Below are positions 23,924 through 34,724 of a stretch of 64,000 nucleotides of DNA, in pieces. The position numbers and the translations under genes were made by a program. Each line of letters begins with the position of its first letter. Position 1 is the first letter of the stretch. The DNA is taken from NCBI GenBank assembly GCA_963969345.1, contig OZ017770.1, positions 443,246 through 507,245 of the forward strand, written 5' to 3'. The notes under the pieces are model-generated. The model saw only the letters and a list, made by a program, of their open reading frames with translations, had not been told where the DNA came from and did no database searches. This DNA comes from Turbatrix aceti (taxonomy: Eukaryota; Nematoda; Chromadorea; Rhabditida; Panagrolaimidae).

Positions 23924-26900
23924 ATGTGGCTTCACCAAGCAAGGCCTGGAAACCTCAAGCATCCATACGTGGCAGGGCTTTTCTCAACGAAAGATCCGGA
24001 ACAACGGTATATAGACCTCCGCGAAATTGGTCACGGGTCCTTTGGCTCAGTTTTTTTCGTACGTTTTGATTAGTTTTACTTTTTTTATTTTATCCTGATC
24101 TTTACAGGCAGTAGACAAGGAAACTAACGAAAATGTGGCCATCAAAAAGATGTCTTATTCCGGAAAAAACAGTTCTGACAAATGGAGAGATATCCTGAAG
24201 GAAGTGGACTTTCTTAAGACGTTTTCCCACCCACACATTATCGGGTATCAATCGTGCTATCTCAAGGATACGACTTGTTGGCTTGTTATGGAGTATTGCA
24301 TTGGATCTGCTGCCGACATCCTTGATGTGCACAAGAGTCCTCTGTTGGAATCCGAAATTATTGCCATCTGTAGTCAGACTCTTAAAGGACTGGCTTTCAT
24401 TCACAGTATCGAACGCATTCATCGGGATATCAAAGCGGGTAACATTTTGCTCACTGACACTGGAATCGTTAAATTGGGTTCGTTTTTATTTTTGGTTCTG
24501 TTCTTTGTACATTTACTTATCATTCTTTTGCTTCCAGCTGATATGGGTAGCGTCTCAACCTCGTGTCCGGCACGTACATTTACTGGCACTCCCTTCTGGA
24601 TGGCACCGGAGGTCATTGTCACGATGGACGTTGGCCCATACGCTCAGAGTGCGGATATCTGGTCTTTTGGCATCACGTGTATTGAGCTTGCTGAACGAAA
24701 GCCTCCTTTGTTCAACATGAACTGCATGGCAGCTCTCTACCACATTGTACAGCATGATCCGCCGTCTTTGCAACTCAATCGTCCCAATGGCGATCCGACA
24801 TCTTGGTCTCAGGAATTTCACTCTTTTGTTGAGCAGTGTCTTAAAAAGGAGCCAGAAAAACGTCCTTCAGCAGAAGCATGCTTAGATGTAAGTCAGCAAG
24901 CTTTTATTATATTTTTCCTTTAAAAACAATTTTTAGCACCCGTTAATGCATAATGCAGATTCAACCGGTGTGATCCGGAATCTGCTCACTCGTACAAAAC
25001 AGGCTGTCGTTGAACTGGAAAATTATCAGTTTGGCAAATTGCGCAAGATCTTGTTCCTTGATGAGAAAAATTCCAATTCTTGCCTCAACGGTTCGATGAT
25101 GAGTCTCAATAGCACTCTGGTTAGTACGTTTAAGTTTTCAAGTTTTTACACCGCTGTTTTCCTTTTTTTATTGATTTTATATACCTTCGAATACTTTTAA
25201 TTCAGCCACCGATGCATTCTTGGGAACATTATCGGGCCTTTTTTTAGAACGATGAAAACACATCTCTGATGAGCGATGCTGTGCAAGGAGAAACTTGCAG
25301 TTTGATGTCGCAGGGTTCTGGCTTGTCCAATCGTGTGACCAGTCAGCCAGCTCGTCCCCCCCTGTCGTCAGCAGTCTTCGGAGCTCGTGTCGCATCAGGA
25401 TCGGATCTTCCTGCTCAGGTTTGTTTTTTTTCTACGCGTGCTTTCATTCTGTCGCCTTTTTTTCAGGAACACCAAACTACCGTAACAGTACCTGATACGG
25501 ATGTTCAGCAGCCTAGTTCATCTAATGCAACTTGGAGTGATAATGCGCAGCAGGAATTTCTACCTCTTGTTCCTAAGGAAGTATCTAAGGTTCGTTCGTG
25601 TTTTCCAAACATATCTTTTTTTGTGGATGCTGTCTGATTTACTAAAAAACGGAAGTCGGTAGTATATAACAATTAGGGTTCGAACCCCCCCCCCCGCCCC
25701 CGCGGGGATCCCCGCGGGGGTGAAGCCGGGGGTGGCCCCCCGACCCCCGCCCCCGACCATTTGTGACCCCCGTCGGGGAGTAAAACCCCCGCCCCCGACA
25801 GATTCTGCCCCCGACAATGAGCAAAATTTAGCGTTAAACGCGGAAAAACGTTCAAAAACAACACAAATAGGCAAAAACAGAGCAAAATACGAAAAATTTG
25901 TTCAAAATATGCCTCGGTTTTCGTTTTAAGATAAAATTGACACCTTTTTTTTCTTCTTTTTTATAGGACTCGGGGGCAATTACCCCCGTCCCCGCCGATT
26001 TCTGCCCCCGTCGGGGGCAGAATACCCCCGCCCCCGACACCTCTGCCCCCGACTACCCCCGTCCCCGACCCGATACGGGGGGGGGTTCGAACCCTAATAA
26101 CAATGCCTCATTGTCTTGATTCCACTCATACTTGAAATTTTTTAGGAGGAGGCCATCAATACCCTTCGACGGACAAAGTTTCAAACTCTTCGAACTACAA
26201 AGCTCGTTTCCCGCGAGGTGGATGAATATCGTTCTAAAAACAATGCCCACGAACAGCTGTCTGGGTACAAGCAGATGCGACAGACCCAGATCAAAGAGGT
26301 TCAAGAACTTGATTCTAAGCTTGACATCGAGACAGATCAATTTAATCATCGTCTTGAAAAGGAGTATACCCAGGCGACTTCCACTTGCGAGAAGGAGCTC
26401 AACAAATTGCGGGCTGTGCATAATTCTGAACTTGAAAAAAAAGCAAAGCAGCATGATCAGGAATTTCAGAAGGCTGTCAAGTCGCAGAAGAACACTAACG
26501 ACACCGAGTTCAAACAATTTGCCAATGCACAGCGCAAGGAGTACAAGCACAACAAGACCCGCGAAAAAGCGGTATGCTTTTTTCATTGTTGTGCCAAAAA
26601 GTAACTTGTTTCTTGCAGACTCTCAGGGAACGCAATTTGCCTCGAGTGCAGTACGAAACATTGGCGAAAGCGGCGAAGCGTGAACTTATCATTCAGCGTG
26701 CAAACGCTGAACAGAAGTTTAAGAATGATCTGGATTCTCGAACGAGTGAATATCTTCTTGATTTGAAAAAGAAACAGACGGCTGCACTCCATGAGCTTGA
26801 GGAAAGACTTCTGATGAATGATCTCGCGACATGTGATCAGCAGATGAATCACCTGCACTCTATCTTGCGTCGACAGCACTCTTTAACACGGCGGCAACAG

Positions 26901-27819
26901 CAGAATCACCTTGATGAAGCCGAGAAATTAAAACGCCGGCACCTGAACATTCTCCATGAATTTGAGTTGACTAATCAACATGATTACACCCGCCGCACGC
27001 ATGCTGAGCTTAAGAAGACTCACGCCTTTCAATCAAAACAACATCCTCGTGAGATGAAAGTGAGAAAATTAATTTGCATTTTATATGCGCCGTTCATTTG
27101 CATTTTTTTATTTTAGAACAAGGAAGCACAAATTCGCAAGCAATACCGAGAGGCATGTAAGTCACAGAGTAAGCAATACAAAGCTTATCAACGGCATCTG
27201 ATGCGAAGCGTTCCGCGAGAAGAACAAAAAGATCTTCTTGCAAAGCTAAAAAAAGATCACATTCGCAAGGTGGCCGATCTGGCTGAAAAGTACGAGTCCA
27301 CTCTCAAAAACATGCTATCGGAGCAGACGACGAAGCTTGAAACGTGGCAAGAGGAAGAACTCAACACGTTGTCTGAACGGCTTGATAAAGAACTCACCGA
27401 GCTTCGGGACTATCAAAGCAAGCAGATGGAGATCTTTGAAGTTCAATGTGAGCATGATCGAAAGGCTTTACAGGAGACAATCAATTACCGACACGCAACG
27501 TTAGAAAAAAATGTAAGAGGCTTACAATGTATAGTGTTTTTTATATTTCTCTCGTTACTTTTTTTAGATTGCCGATGATCTGGAAAAATGCAAAGCGGAT
27601 CGCAAAGAAAAGCTTCGCATACTGAAAGAACGACATGCGCGCGAGCTTCAGTCCCTCTTTCAGCAATCGTATCAGCCTCCCGGCAACAGCGGTCAATATC
27701 TGCAGCCTACCGGTGGTTCCCAGCTGGCTATGAGTCCTCTCGTTGGGTCGGAATCTAGTACTGCCGTTCATCGGGACAGAATGGATCCGTCTTCGTCTGT
27801 TTGGAATTCGGAAATCTAA
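23924..27819 (+). CDS. TAOK: TAO family serine/threonine kinase (STE20 group)
   Basis: Ten exons (23924-24058, 24108-24477, 24538-24887, 24937-25119, 25248-25418, 25467-25589, 26146-26571, 26619-27059, 27117-27512, 27568-27819) give about 948 residues, near human TAOK1 (1,001). Residues 1 to about 290 form the kinase: G-loop [10 protein letters not shown], lysine in [10 protein letters not shown], catalytic loop [12 protein letters not shown] motif [10 protein letters not shown], and [17 protein letters not shown] as in human. The metal motif reads DMG, not DFG (KLADMGSVS). A Ser/Thr-rich linker follows, then long charged coiled coils from about residue 460 ([10 protein letters not shown]...; [10 protein letters not shown] matching human LTNQLEYNKR). 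TAO kinases act as MAP3Ks for p38/JNK, activate Hippo kinases and regulate microtubules; KIN-18 is the C. elegans member. The start aligns with the human N-terminus. The sixth intron contains a MITE. Confidence 0.95.
25666..25673 (+). repeat. Left target-site duplication, ATAACAAT
   Basis: Eight bases directly before the TAGGG terminus, repeated exactly at 26097-26104. Confidence 0.85.
25674..26096. mobile_element. hAT-like MITE inside a TAO kinase intron
   Basis: A 423-bp element with perfect 20-bp terminal inverted repeats: TAGGGTTCGAA plus nine C at the left, and the reverse complement at the right. It is flanked by an exact 8-bp duplication (ATAACAAT). An 8-bp duplication and a YARNG-type terminus (TAGGG) are the marks of the hAT superfamily. 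Both arms are extremely G/C-rich, with repeated CCCCGA/TCGGGG motifs able to fold back, around an AT-rich core of about 150 bp. There is no coding capacity, so it is non-autonomous. Composition is sharply unlike the surrounding intron. Confidence 0.85.
26097..26104 (+). repeat. Right target-site duplication, ATAACAAT
   Basis: Exact copy of 25666-25673 directly after the CCCTA terminus. Confidence 0.85.
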
Positions 27820-30800
27820 TGGGTTTTGTCGTGCTTACAACAAAGTGATAACACTGTCGAAATACAACTTTTTTTGAGTGGTGACGAAATGGAACATGAA
27901 TTTTTTTCTAAATTTTTTCTTGCTGTCGAACCGTCGACGTAATAGCAGTAAAAACTGGGCGAAAGGAAACCATAGGAAGAGAGAAAGGATATGAAGTTTA
28001 AACTATTCTAAAAGAGGGTGTCCTTTATAAACTGTAAAATCGCCCGATTTCCGTAATTGAAGGTAGTTTTATGGATAACCAAGTCGCTCTGAAATAGCGT
28101 GCAAACGAGTAATTGACAATTTTAAATAACGACCCGTACCCGAAAATTGAAAAGATACTTGAAAAAATGGAAGTATTTTTTTTAAATACAAAACAGGAAC
28201 AAAATATCAGCCACATTATTCTGTCTGGCATCAAAAATGCACACGAGCTTGCTTCTGAAAAGTCACTTATCCCTTAAGATAAAAATATCTAGCCTGAAGA
28301 ATAATTTGTTTGTGTTTACAATGAAATATATTTGTGAGTAACTCCGTTGTCGATAGAATTTTTTGCATGTGAAACCTGTTTTGGATTGTATCTGATATAT
28401 TTTTCGAAACAATGCGCGGTTCTTAACTTCGTTGTTTTTTACAATGCAGGCAGGCACGAGTGGTAAAGTTTCTTTGTCGTACGCGTTGTAAAAAAGTAGA
28501 ACACATAGTTGCTAATTTTCGGAAAAGATCGTCGAAAAACACGATTATCTTTTCCTTTTTCAAAAAGTATCGGTTTTGTTCTGTATAGCAACTTGATAAT
28601 TATACATCCTATCTCATCCGGCTTGGCATAGTCAGTCGTTGCTGCAGCTACCGCCCGACCCAAAGCCAATGTAAATGCCAAGTAGCACTGCACTGGTCGG
28701 TGGTTTCTTCTGTTTGCTGTGACTGACTGGACTGGACTGCGGTTTATATGGGAAGAGAACCCCTCTATGATGATTTGTTTAGGAGACTGTCTGCTAGCCA
28801 GCTTGTACAATTTCACACCAAGCATGTAAGCTGTTGGCCAGTGTTTGCCGCTTGCGTTCGGGGAGACTTGGACGCTATTTTCTTGCCATCGCGTTGCATT
28901 TAGCTTCGTTGTGGCCAGCGACCAACTAACCGCCGCTTTAGCTAGGCTTAGAATAATTCTTAGGTGCACTGCGAGTACTTGTTTTGGTTTATTAATTTTT
29001 TGTTAATAAATATATCTGTTGAACACTTCGCCGTTGCGTGTTAAGGCATTTCAGGTAAAAAAACCAAGTTTTTCACAGGTTTGTCTTCAAATACGTACTT
29101 CTCTTGAGTGTGTCACATTTTCCTTTTTTTGAAGAAATCCTTGGCTGCACGAGACTTGCGGTCGCATAGTGAATATCGATTTGTTCTTAGCGGTCTTTCT
29201 ACTGCTATAATAACATCAAGGAAAAAACATCATCCTTTTTCTGTTTTTGTAGCCCAGTCATTTGATGAGAAAAATCCTCATTGCGTGTGCATACCGCGCA
29301 ATTATATATGCCACACATATGCATGCGCACAACCTTGACGCGCTTTGTTCTCTTCCTTAAAAGCGGTTAAGAGTCGTCTTACAAAAATTAGTCGTACCTT
29401 CAAAATCTTATTTCGTTTATGGCATGATTGCACTACCGCCACCACCAATGGTCTTTTTTCTCTACTCTTCATCGAACAATGCACTCGTCATTTTTCATGA
29501 ACAATTGCAAAGCATACATTGTTGTTGGGTTACTGCTAGGCATAATGCGAGCCGCAGTGCAAAGTGGGTGAAGCACAGAGAGATCGATGAAAAATGCGCA
29601 GCCGCAACAACCGTAGCACCCTGCAGTGTCAAAGCCAGGCGCTTGGATGAAGAAAAATGCTTTTTTTATTTTTTGTTCATTATTTTATCGACAATTTTGT
29701 TTTACTTGCTTGGTTGACGGTTGGTTGGCAAGTTGTTTTCAACGGGTTTGTTGAAAGGCTTTGAATCTTTAATTAAACCTTACCTTGGCGTTTCACTTTC
29801 AACTCAATTTTTTAGTTGTCAATAAAATGGATTCCTTTGAATTCCTAAAAAGAGATGCGTTTGTCTGATTATATCAGACCCGTAGAAGGGGAGAGGGAAT
29901 TTAAATTAACCAACTGTGTTCTCACAGCTGTCGTTTGGATTGCGTGAGTGCTTTACACCTCACAAAAGTGGTCTATTGACCTAATAAATCTTCTTTACGT
30001 TTTCTAATAACGGATCTCGTTTTCCTTTTTTTTTCTCACTGACAGTCTCATCAGTCAATCTTTTCTACCAGTTGTTCTTTAAGTGGTCTGAATTTTTTTT
30101 GCTTGACAACAACTAATTAATCCCAATCTGCTATGAATGCAATCTGCGTTAAAATAATTACGACTGCAATGTGATACGTCAAAAAATCGTTTTTTCAAAG
30201 CAGTTTTTTGTTCATTGTGATTTTGTCATGACGAGTTGTGAGCACACCAATCACAACGCAAAAAACTTGTCTTTGAATTGTCTCAAGTGATGTTTTCTGC
30301 TTTTATACGCCGCAACCACTACCTCTCCTTCACTTCTTTTCAATGCTATTCAATATCTTTACAAACATTTTTGATCCAGCGCAAAGTCAACGAATTTAAA
30401 GGAAAATAACTCATGCATTTGTAGGAGTGTTCCCTGACACTCGAGACTCTACGCGCCTGTAATGCATGTTGTCCGACTCTCCAGGGAATATTGTTTTGTT
30501 CGCTATAAAGAACAGGGTTTTATCACTCATTAGCTTTTTGTATTGTTCCGTAGTATGGAATTACGCGTTTGCTATGAAGTATTTGTACAATTCGTACTAT
30601 GATAATCCCACTGTTTGCCGTCTGTCATGCATAGAAGTTTTAATTTATTTTTATATTCTTACAATTCCTATGTTTTCCTTACTACTTTGTATTCTTGTTT
30701 CACTCTATGGTTTGCATTCTCAAACTTAATTATTGTCCCAGTTTTTTCCGCTTTTTGACGTCTGTCAAAATCTTTTATTTTTGATATAACATTTTTGAAA

Positions 30801-31634
30801 AAAAATGTATTTAATAAGCTACATGCTTATTACACTGGGCATTCAAAATTACTACTATTTATTTTGCTTTTTTTAATACATATATTACAGATTTCTGCAT
30901 TCATACTTGACGTGTAGCAGGAGCTGTTTATGACATTTCTAACGTTGTTTTTTTTTGTTTCATGTTAGACTTTTGCTGCATGTCATTTCAAGTTTTCTTT
31001 TCTTGTTTTTTTGTACTTTTTGTCTTGCATTTTGTCTGTTTCTTCTGCACTGTCAAACATTTTGCATCAAACAAGTGTTTATGTTTATGACTCAGCATCG
31101 ATTTTTGATGGTGTCATGCATTGAATCGGCGTGGCGTCAAATCGTAATCGTGAAGTGCACCTTGTCTTTATTCTCCACTTCATATATGAGCGAATGATAA
31201 ATAAAACTATTTTCCATATCCTATTTTTAACACCTGTTTTTTTAATTTACCACCCTTCTAAGAATCATCGGACTTGTTGCAAATACACAGATTATCAATG
31301 ATTACGATGTAACTAACAAGGCGAATCAACATCTGTTTTGAACTACTTGCAATTATCACACTTTTATAAAATGTTTGGCAATGATAAATAACCTTTCTTT
31401 TGCCCCAAGTATTGAACCAGGTTTGTATTTTTGCGCGCGTTTATCTTTTCTTTTTTTTGTCATAACAGACTTTGCAAGTTGTCGGTTTGCGTTTGTCATG
31501 AAGTAACTTATTCACGCCCAATTCCGATGGAATAAAACATTGCGATTTTTTAGCAAAAACAATCGTCGCGTGTTTAAATCTGGAACAATCGTTTGACTTT
31601 GTCAGTTTTTTTAAATAGGGTAATCACAGTTGTG
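27820..31634. other. Gene-poor AT-rich interval
   Basis: It contains the TAO kinase 3' UTR and the UBL3 upstream region. The longest frame (28439-28969, minus, 176 codons) lies in a locally GC-richer patch, but has no recognisable domain and no neighbouring exons in phase. I see no tRNA or repeat family. Confidence 0.4.
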
Positions 31635-32186
31635 ATGTCGTCGAATTCTATGATTAAAGACGAAATCATTGAAAATGAACAGGTAATTCAGTATTATCGT
31701 TGTAGTCTATCGATTTTTAATGCATTTGTTTTTAGATTAATCTGAAGCTTATTCTTGTAAGTGGACGCACACGAGAATTCCAGTTTGCTCCTTCGACCTC
31801 TGCCGCGGAAGTTTGTCAGCATGTTTTTGATAACTGGCCTTTGGGTATGTTAATCCGCTTTATCCGGGATACCTCTGTGATGCATACTATTGTCCTTTAG
31901 ACTGGGAAGAGGAGCAAGTAACAAGCGCGTCTTTGCTCAAACTGATTTATCACGGCCGTTTTTTGCATGGCAGTGTAACGCTGAATGCTCTCAGTTTGCC
32001 GGTCGGAAAAACTACTGTCATGCACTTAGTTACCCGAGAGAACTTGCCTGAACCCAACAGCAATGGTGAGACATACTTTGTGGATTAAATTTCAGCATTC
32101 ATATTGTTACCTGTCATTCCCGATTATTTTCAGATAGCCTCAAAAAGGCAAAACGCAGTCGTTGCTGCCGGTGCTGTATCTGCTAA
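31635..32186 (+). CDS. UBL3: UBL3, membrane-anchored ubiquitin-fold protein
   Basis: Four exons (31635-31682, 31736-31844, 31901-32065, 32134-32186) encode 124 residues. The match to human UBL3 (from memory) is strong across the whole length: INLKLILVSGRTREF, VFDNWPLDWEEEQV, LIYHGRFLHGSVTL, GKTTVMHLVTRENLPEPNS. UBL3 has a ubiquitin fold but is not conjugated. It is anchored to membranes by C-terminal lipidation and helps sort proteins into small extracellular vesicles. The C-terminus here is CCRCCIC, so the terminal CCIC is a CaaX-like box and five cysteines are clustered in the last seven residues. It stands alone between long intergenic regions. Confidence 0.95.
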
Positions 32187-33248
32187 CACGGCTTTTATAC
32201 ACACAGATTTTCGAACCAACGATCTTTGCAATTGCTTCCAAAATGTGGCAACAATGTTGTCTTGAAACGTGTCGTTTACTTGAAAAAACTGTATCCACCT
32301 CGAAGTGATGTTCTTCATATTTGATTAACCCCTTTTCCTGTCATCATATTTTTCTGCTTAGCTTTACAACCCAACTAGTCGTAAACTTTTTCAGTCATAA
32401 TATTTTGTTTCTCAGCACTGTACAATCAAATTATTTTATTTTTTGGTGTTTAAATGTCATACAGGGTAATGAACTGCATTGTATGCAGTCGGTAAGTATT
32501 GTCCTACCGATTGTTTACATTTTCTCTTTTCTAGATGAGAGTAGTTTGTAAAAAAACAAAATGATGATTTAAGCACCTCAAAATAGTGGTTGCAGTGCTT
32601 TAAACAATTTTTTTTCCCTGAACAATCCCATTTTTTCATAAAAATTATTTTTACTACTGTTTTTGGTCTTTCATGATTTTTATTATTAAATGAACATTGC
32701 AACACTCATCAAGTGTGTTGTTTGTGGCTTTTTGTACAAACAAAACAAAACTAAAACATTCTAAAACAACGGATTTTTTGCTGGTTTTAAATCCAGCTTG
32801 CAATTTCGGGTGATTATCAATGACATTAGATGGATCACTGAAAATATTTGTACTAATGGACTAAATTTTTCATGTTTTCTTTTTCTTTTTTATTGTACAT
32901 CTTTGAAATGTGCGTTTTATTTTGACACAAATATTATTTTTTCTTTGTAAGGTTTAATAAATTCAAAAGTGCCCATCGCTTTTATTACATCTCGTACAAC
33001 TTTGGAAAAAATGATCATACATTGGACAACAGCGTAAGCGTATATATTTTTTGTTCTCATTGAGAGGGAATGTTTGATACGTTTTTTTACACCAGAAGCG
33101 ATACGCAGACAATAAATTATACATCATCAGACAGGGAATTGAACGTGATTTTTGTTTTGGATTTTTTTATTTGGCAACAAGCCATAATAAGTTAATAATT
33201 AATCTTCACACAACCAGATGTGATTTTGTCAGGTGTTGTGTGCGGGGC
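32187..33248. other. Convergent intergenic region, UBL3 / RPN1
   Basis: AT-rich 3' flanks of two convergent genes. No gene or repeat is supported. Confidence 0.4.
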
Positions 33249-33254
33249 TTTATT
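33249..33254 (-). terminator. AATAAA overlapping the RPN1 stop codon
   Basis: On the minus strand the end reads TTG AAA TAA AGC, so the only nearby AATAAA contains the stop codon itself. If used, the 3' UTR would be very short. Confidence 0.45.
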
Positions 33255-34724
33255 TCAATTTGTGCAGCTTACTTTCATGAGACAATTTTAATGCAAAAAT
33301 AGTGGCCATGAGAAATATGAAAATAATTGAGGATAGGATAATAGGCTTTGATACGAAATATACACCGTTGTACTTGTATGTTGCCTGAAATGCAGATAAA
33401 TTTATTTTTCCCTGTTTGGACATGAATTTAGAATGAAAAAAGTGTTTACAGTAAAAAATTGTTTGTGTTGATCGATTAAGTTTTTCTTCCTTATTGTATA
33501 TACAGGTTTTCCATAAATATCCAGCCATGTGCGATAAACTTTGTCTTTTTGTTGAGAGACACCGAATGGAAATACAAATTGAATTTTGCTCGATCCTTCG
33601 GAAAAGAAAAGTTTCAACTCAAACTCTTCAATCACGATTCCAGGATTCATGGTGTCAAATAAGTGCATTTTGAGCGCAAAATCGCTTCCATTTCGGAACA
33701 AAACACTGCGCAGTGGCAATCTGTAGCCAAATATAAAGTCCGTTTTCCAACCACCAACAAGAGGAAATCGTGGACGGGCAGCGATAATGGTATTGTCAGG
33801 TCGGGTAATTATTGAGGAAGTAGATATGTTGCCTATTTCGTCGTAATATGCCATGTGATGCGCATGCCTTGGAAGATTCAGCATAATGACGTCAAAAACA
33901 TGATTTCGCCTCATGCGTTGCTTAATGACGTCAATTCTTGAAAATTCATCCTACAAATGACAAAAACAGCACATTAAACTAACGAAAACCATAACAACCT
34001 CAAGTCTAGCGCCTTTGTGTTTCAAAAAATATTTGTTTTCAACGTATACATGTCCAATGTGATTGACATATACCGTTCGTAATAATTTTGTTACAACGAC
34101 CAAAGGCGAGTTGTTTTCGCAGTGAATAATTATAGGTGTGCTAGCAAAAGGTGTGATGTTATCGGACTCATAAATGATCTCTTTTTTTGTTTTTTTGCCA
34201 CCTTCAGAATAGCTCAGCACTTCCACATTGCCAATTTTTACATGTGTGCTGTCGTTTCCAATGAAGTATACGGAAATCACGTTTCTTGTGCCTTTCCACA
34301 GCACATACTGCTTCCCCAGAATACTTGCAGTTTCAGGCACCGGGCGCAATTCTTGTGTTAATGTTTGATCTATGACCACAGCCACTCTTTCTGCAGACGT
34401 CGGCGGCAAGTGAACTGCAAAGACAACAAAACCATTGAGTTTCCCTGGTAATTGCTTAATCTGATACGTCGTCTGGCCATCGGCAGATTTTGCAGATATA
34501 TAGGAAAGATGATTAGCTTCATCACTGGAGAGAACGTGAAGAAATGACTCATTTTGAATTACGGACGACGGAAAATCAAAATGGATGACACTTCGAACTA
34601 ACGACCCCGAAATATCGACGACTCTGACGGAATTTACCTTGAATGGAGAGTCTTGGCCTTCTGCATGCGTTAGGCCGGTAATTGTGACCACAAAAAGAAC
34701 AATGAACGTCGATATCAAAACCAT
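33250..34724 (-). CDS. RPN1: Ribophorin I, oligosaccharyltransferase subunit (RPN1/OST1)
   Basis: Three exons in transcript order (34724-33999, 33950-33450, 33384-33250) encode about 453 residues. A signal peptide (MVLISTFIVLFVVTITGLTHA) starts the lumenal domain. The match with human RPN1 (from memory) is clear at YYDEIGNISTSSII, RPRFPLVGGWKTDFIFGY, LDIYGKPVYTIRKKNLIDQH and HCENNSPLVVVTKL. One helix near the C-terminus (IILSSIIFIFLMATIFAL) is followed by a short basic tail, KLSHESKLHKLK. Ribophorin I is a structural subunit of the ER complex that N-glycosylates nascent proteins. Human RPN1 (607 residues) has a 150-residue cytosolic extension absent here, as in yeast Ost1. Confidence 0.95.

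Noticed and set aside
25676..25690. GGGTTCGAACCC resembling a tRNA B box, and TTAGGG resembling a telomere repeat
   Set aside because: It is the terminal repeat of the MITE and is mirrored at the other end. There is no A box or cloverleaf, and TTAGGG occurs once rather than in tandem.
28439..28969. 176-codon minus-strand frame in a GC-richer patch
   Set aside because: No recognisable domain, no signal peptide and no exon in phase nearby. Kept only as part of the intergenic note.
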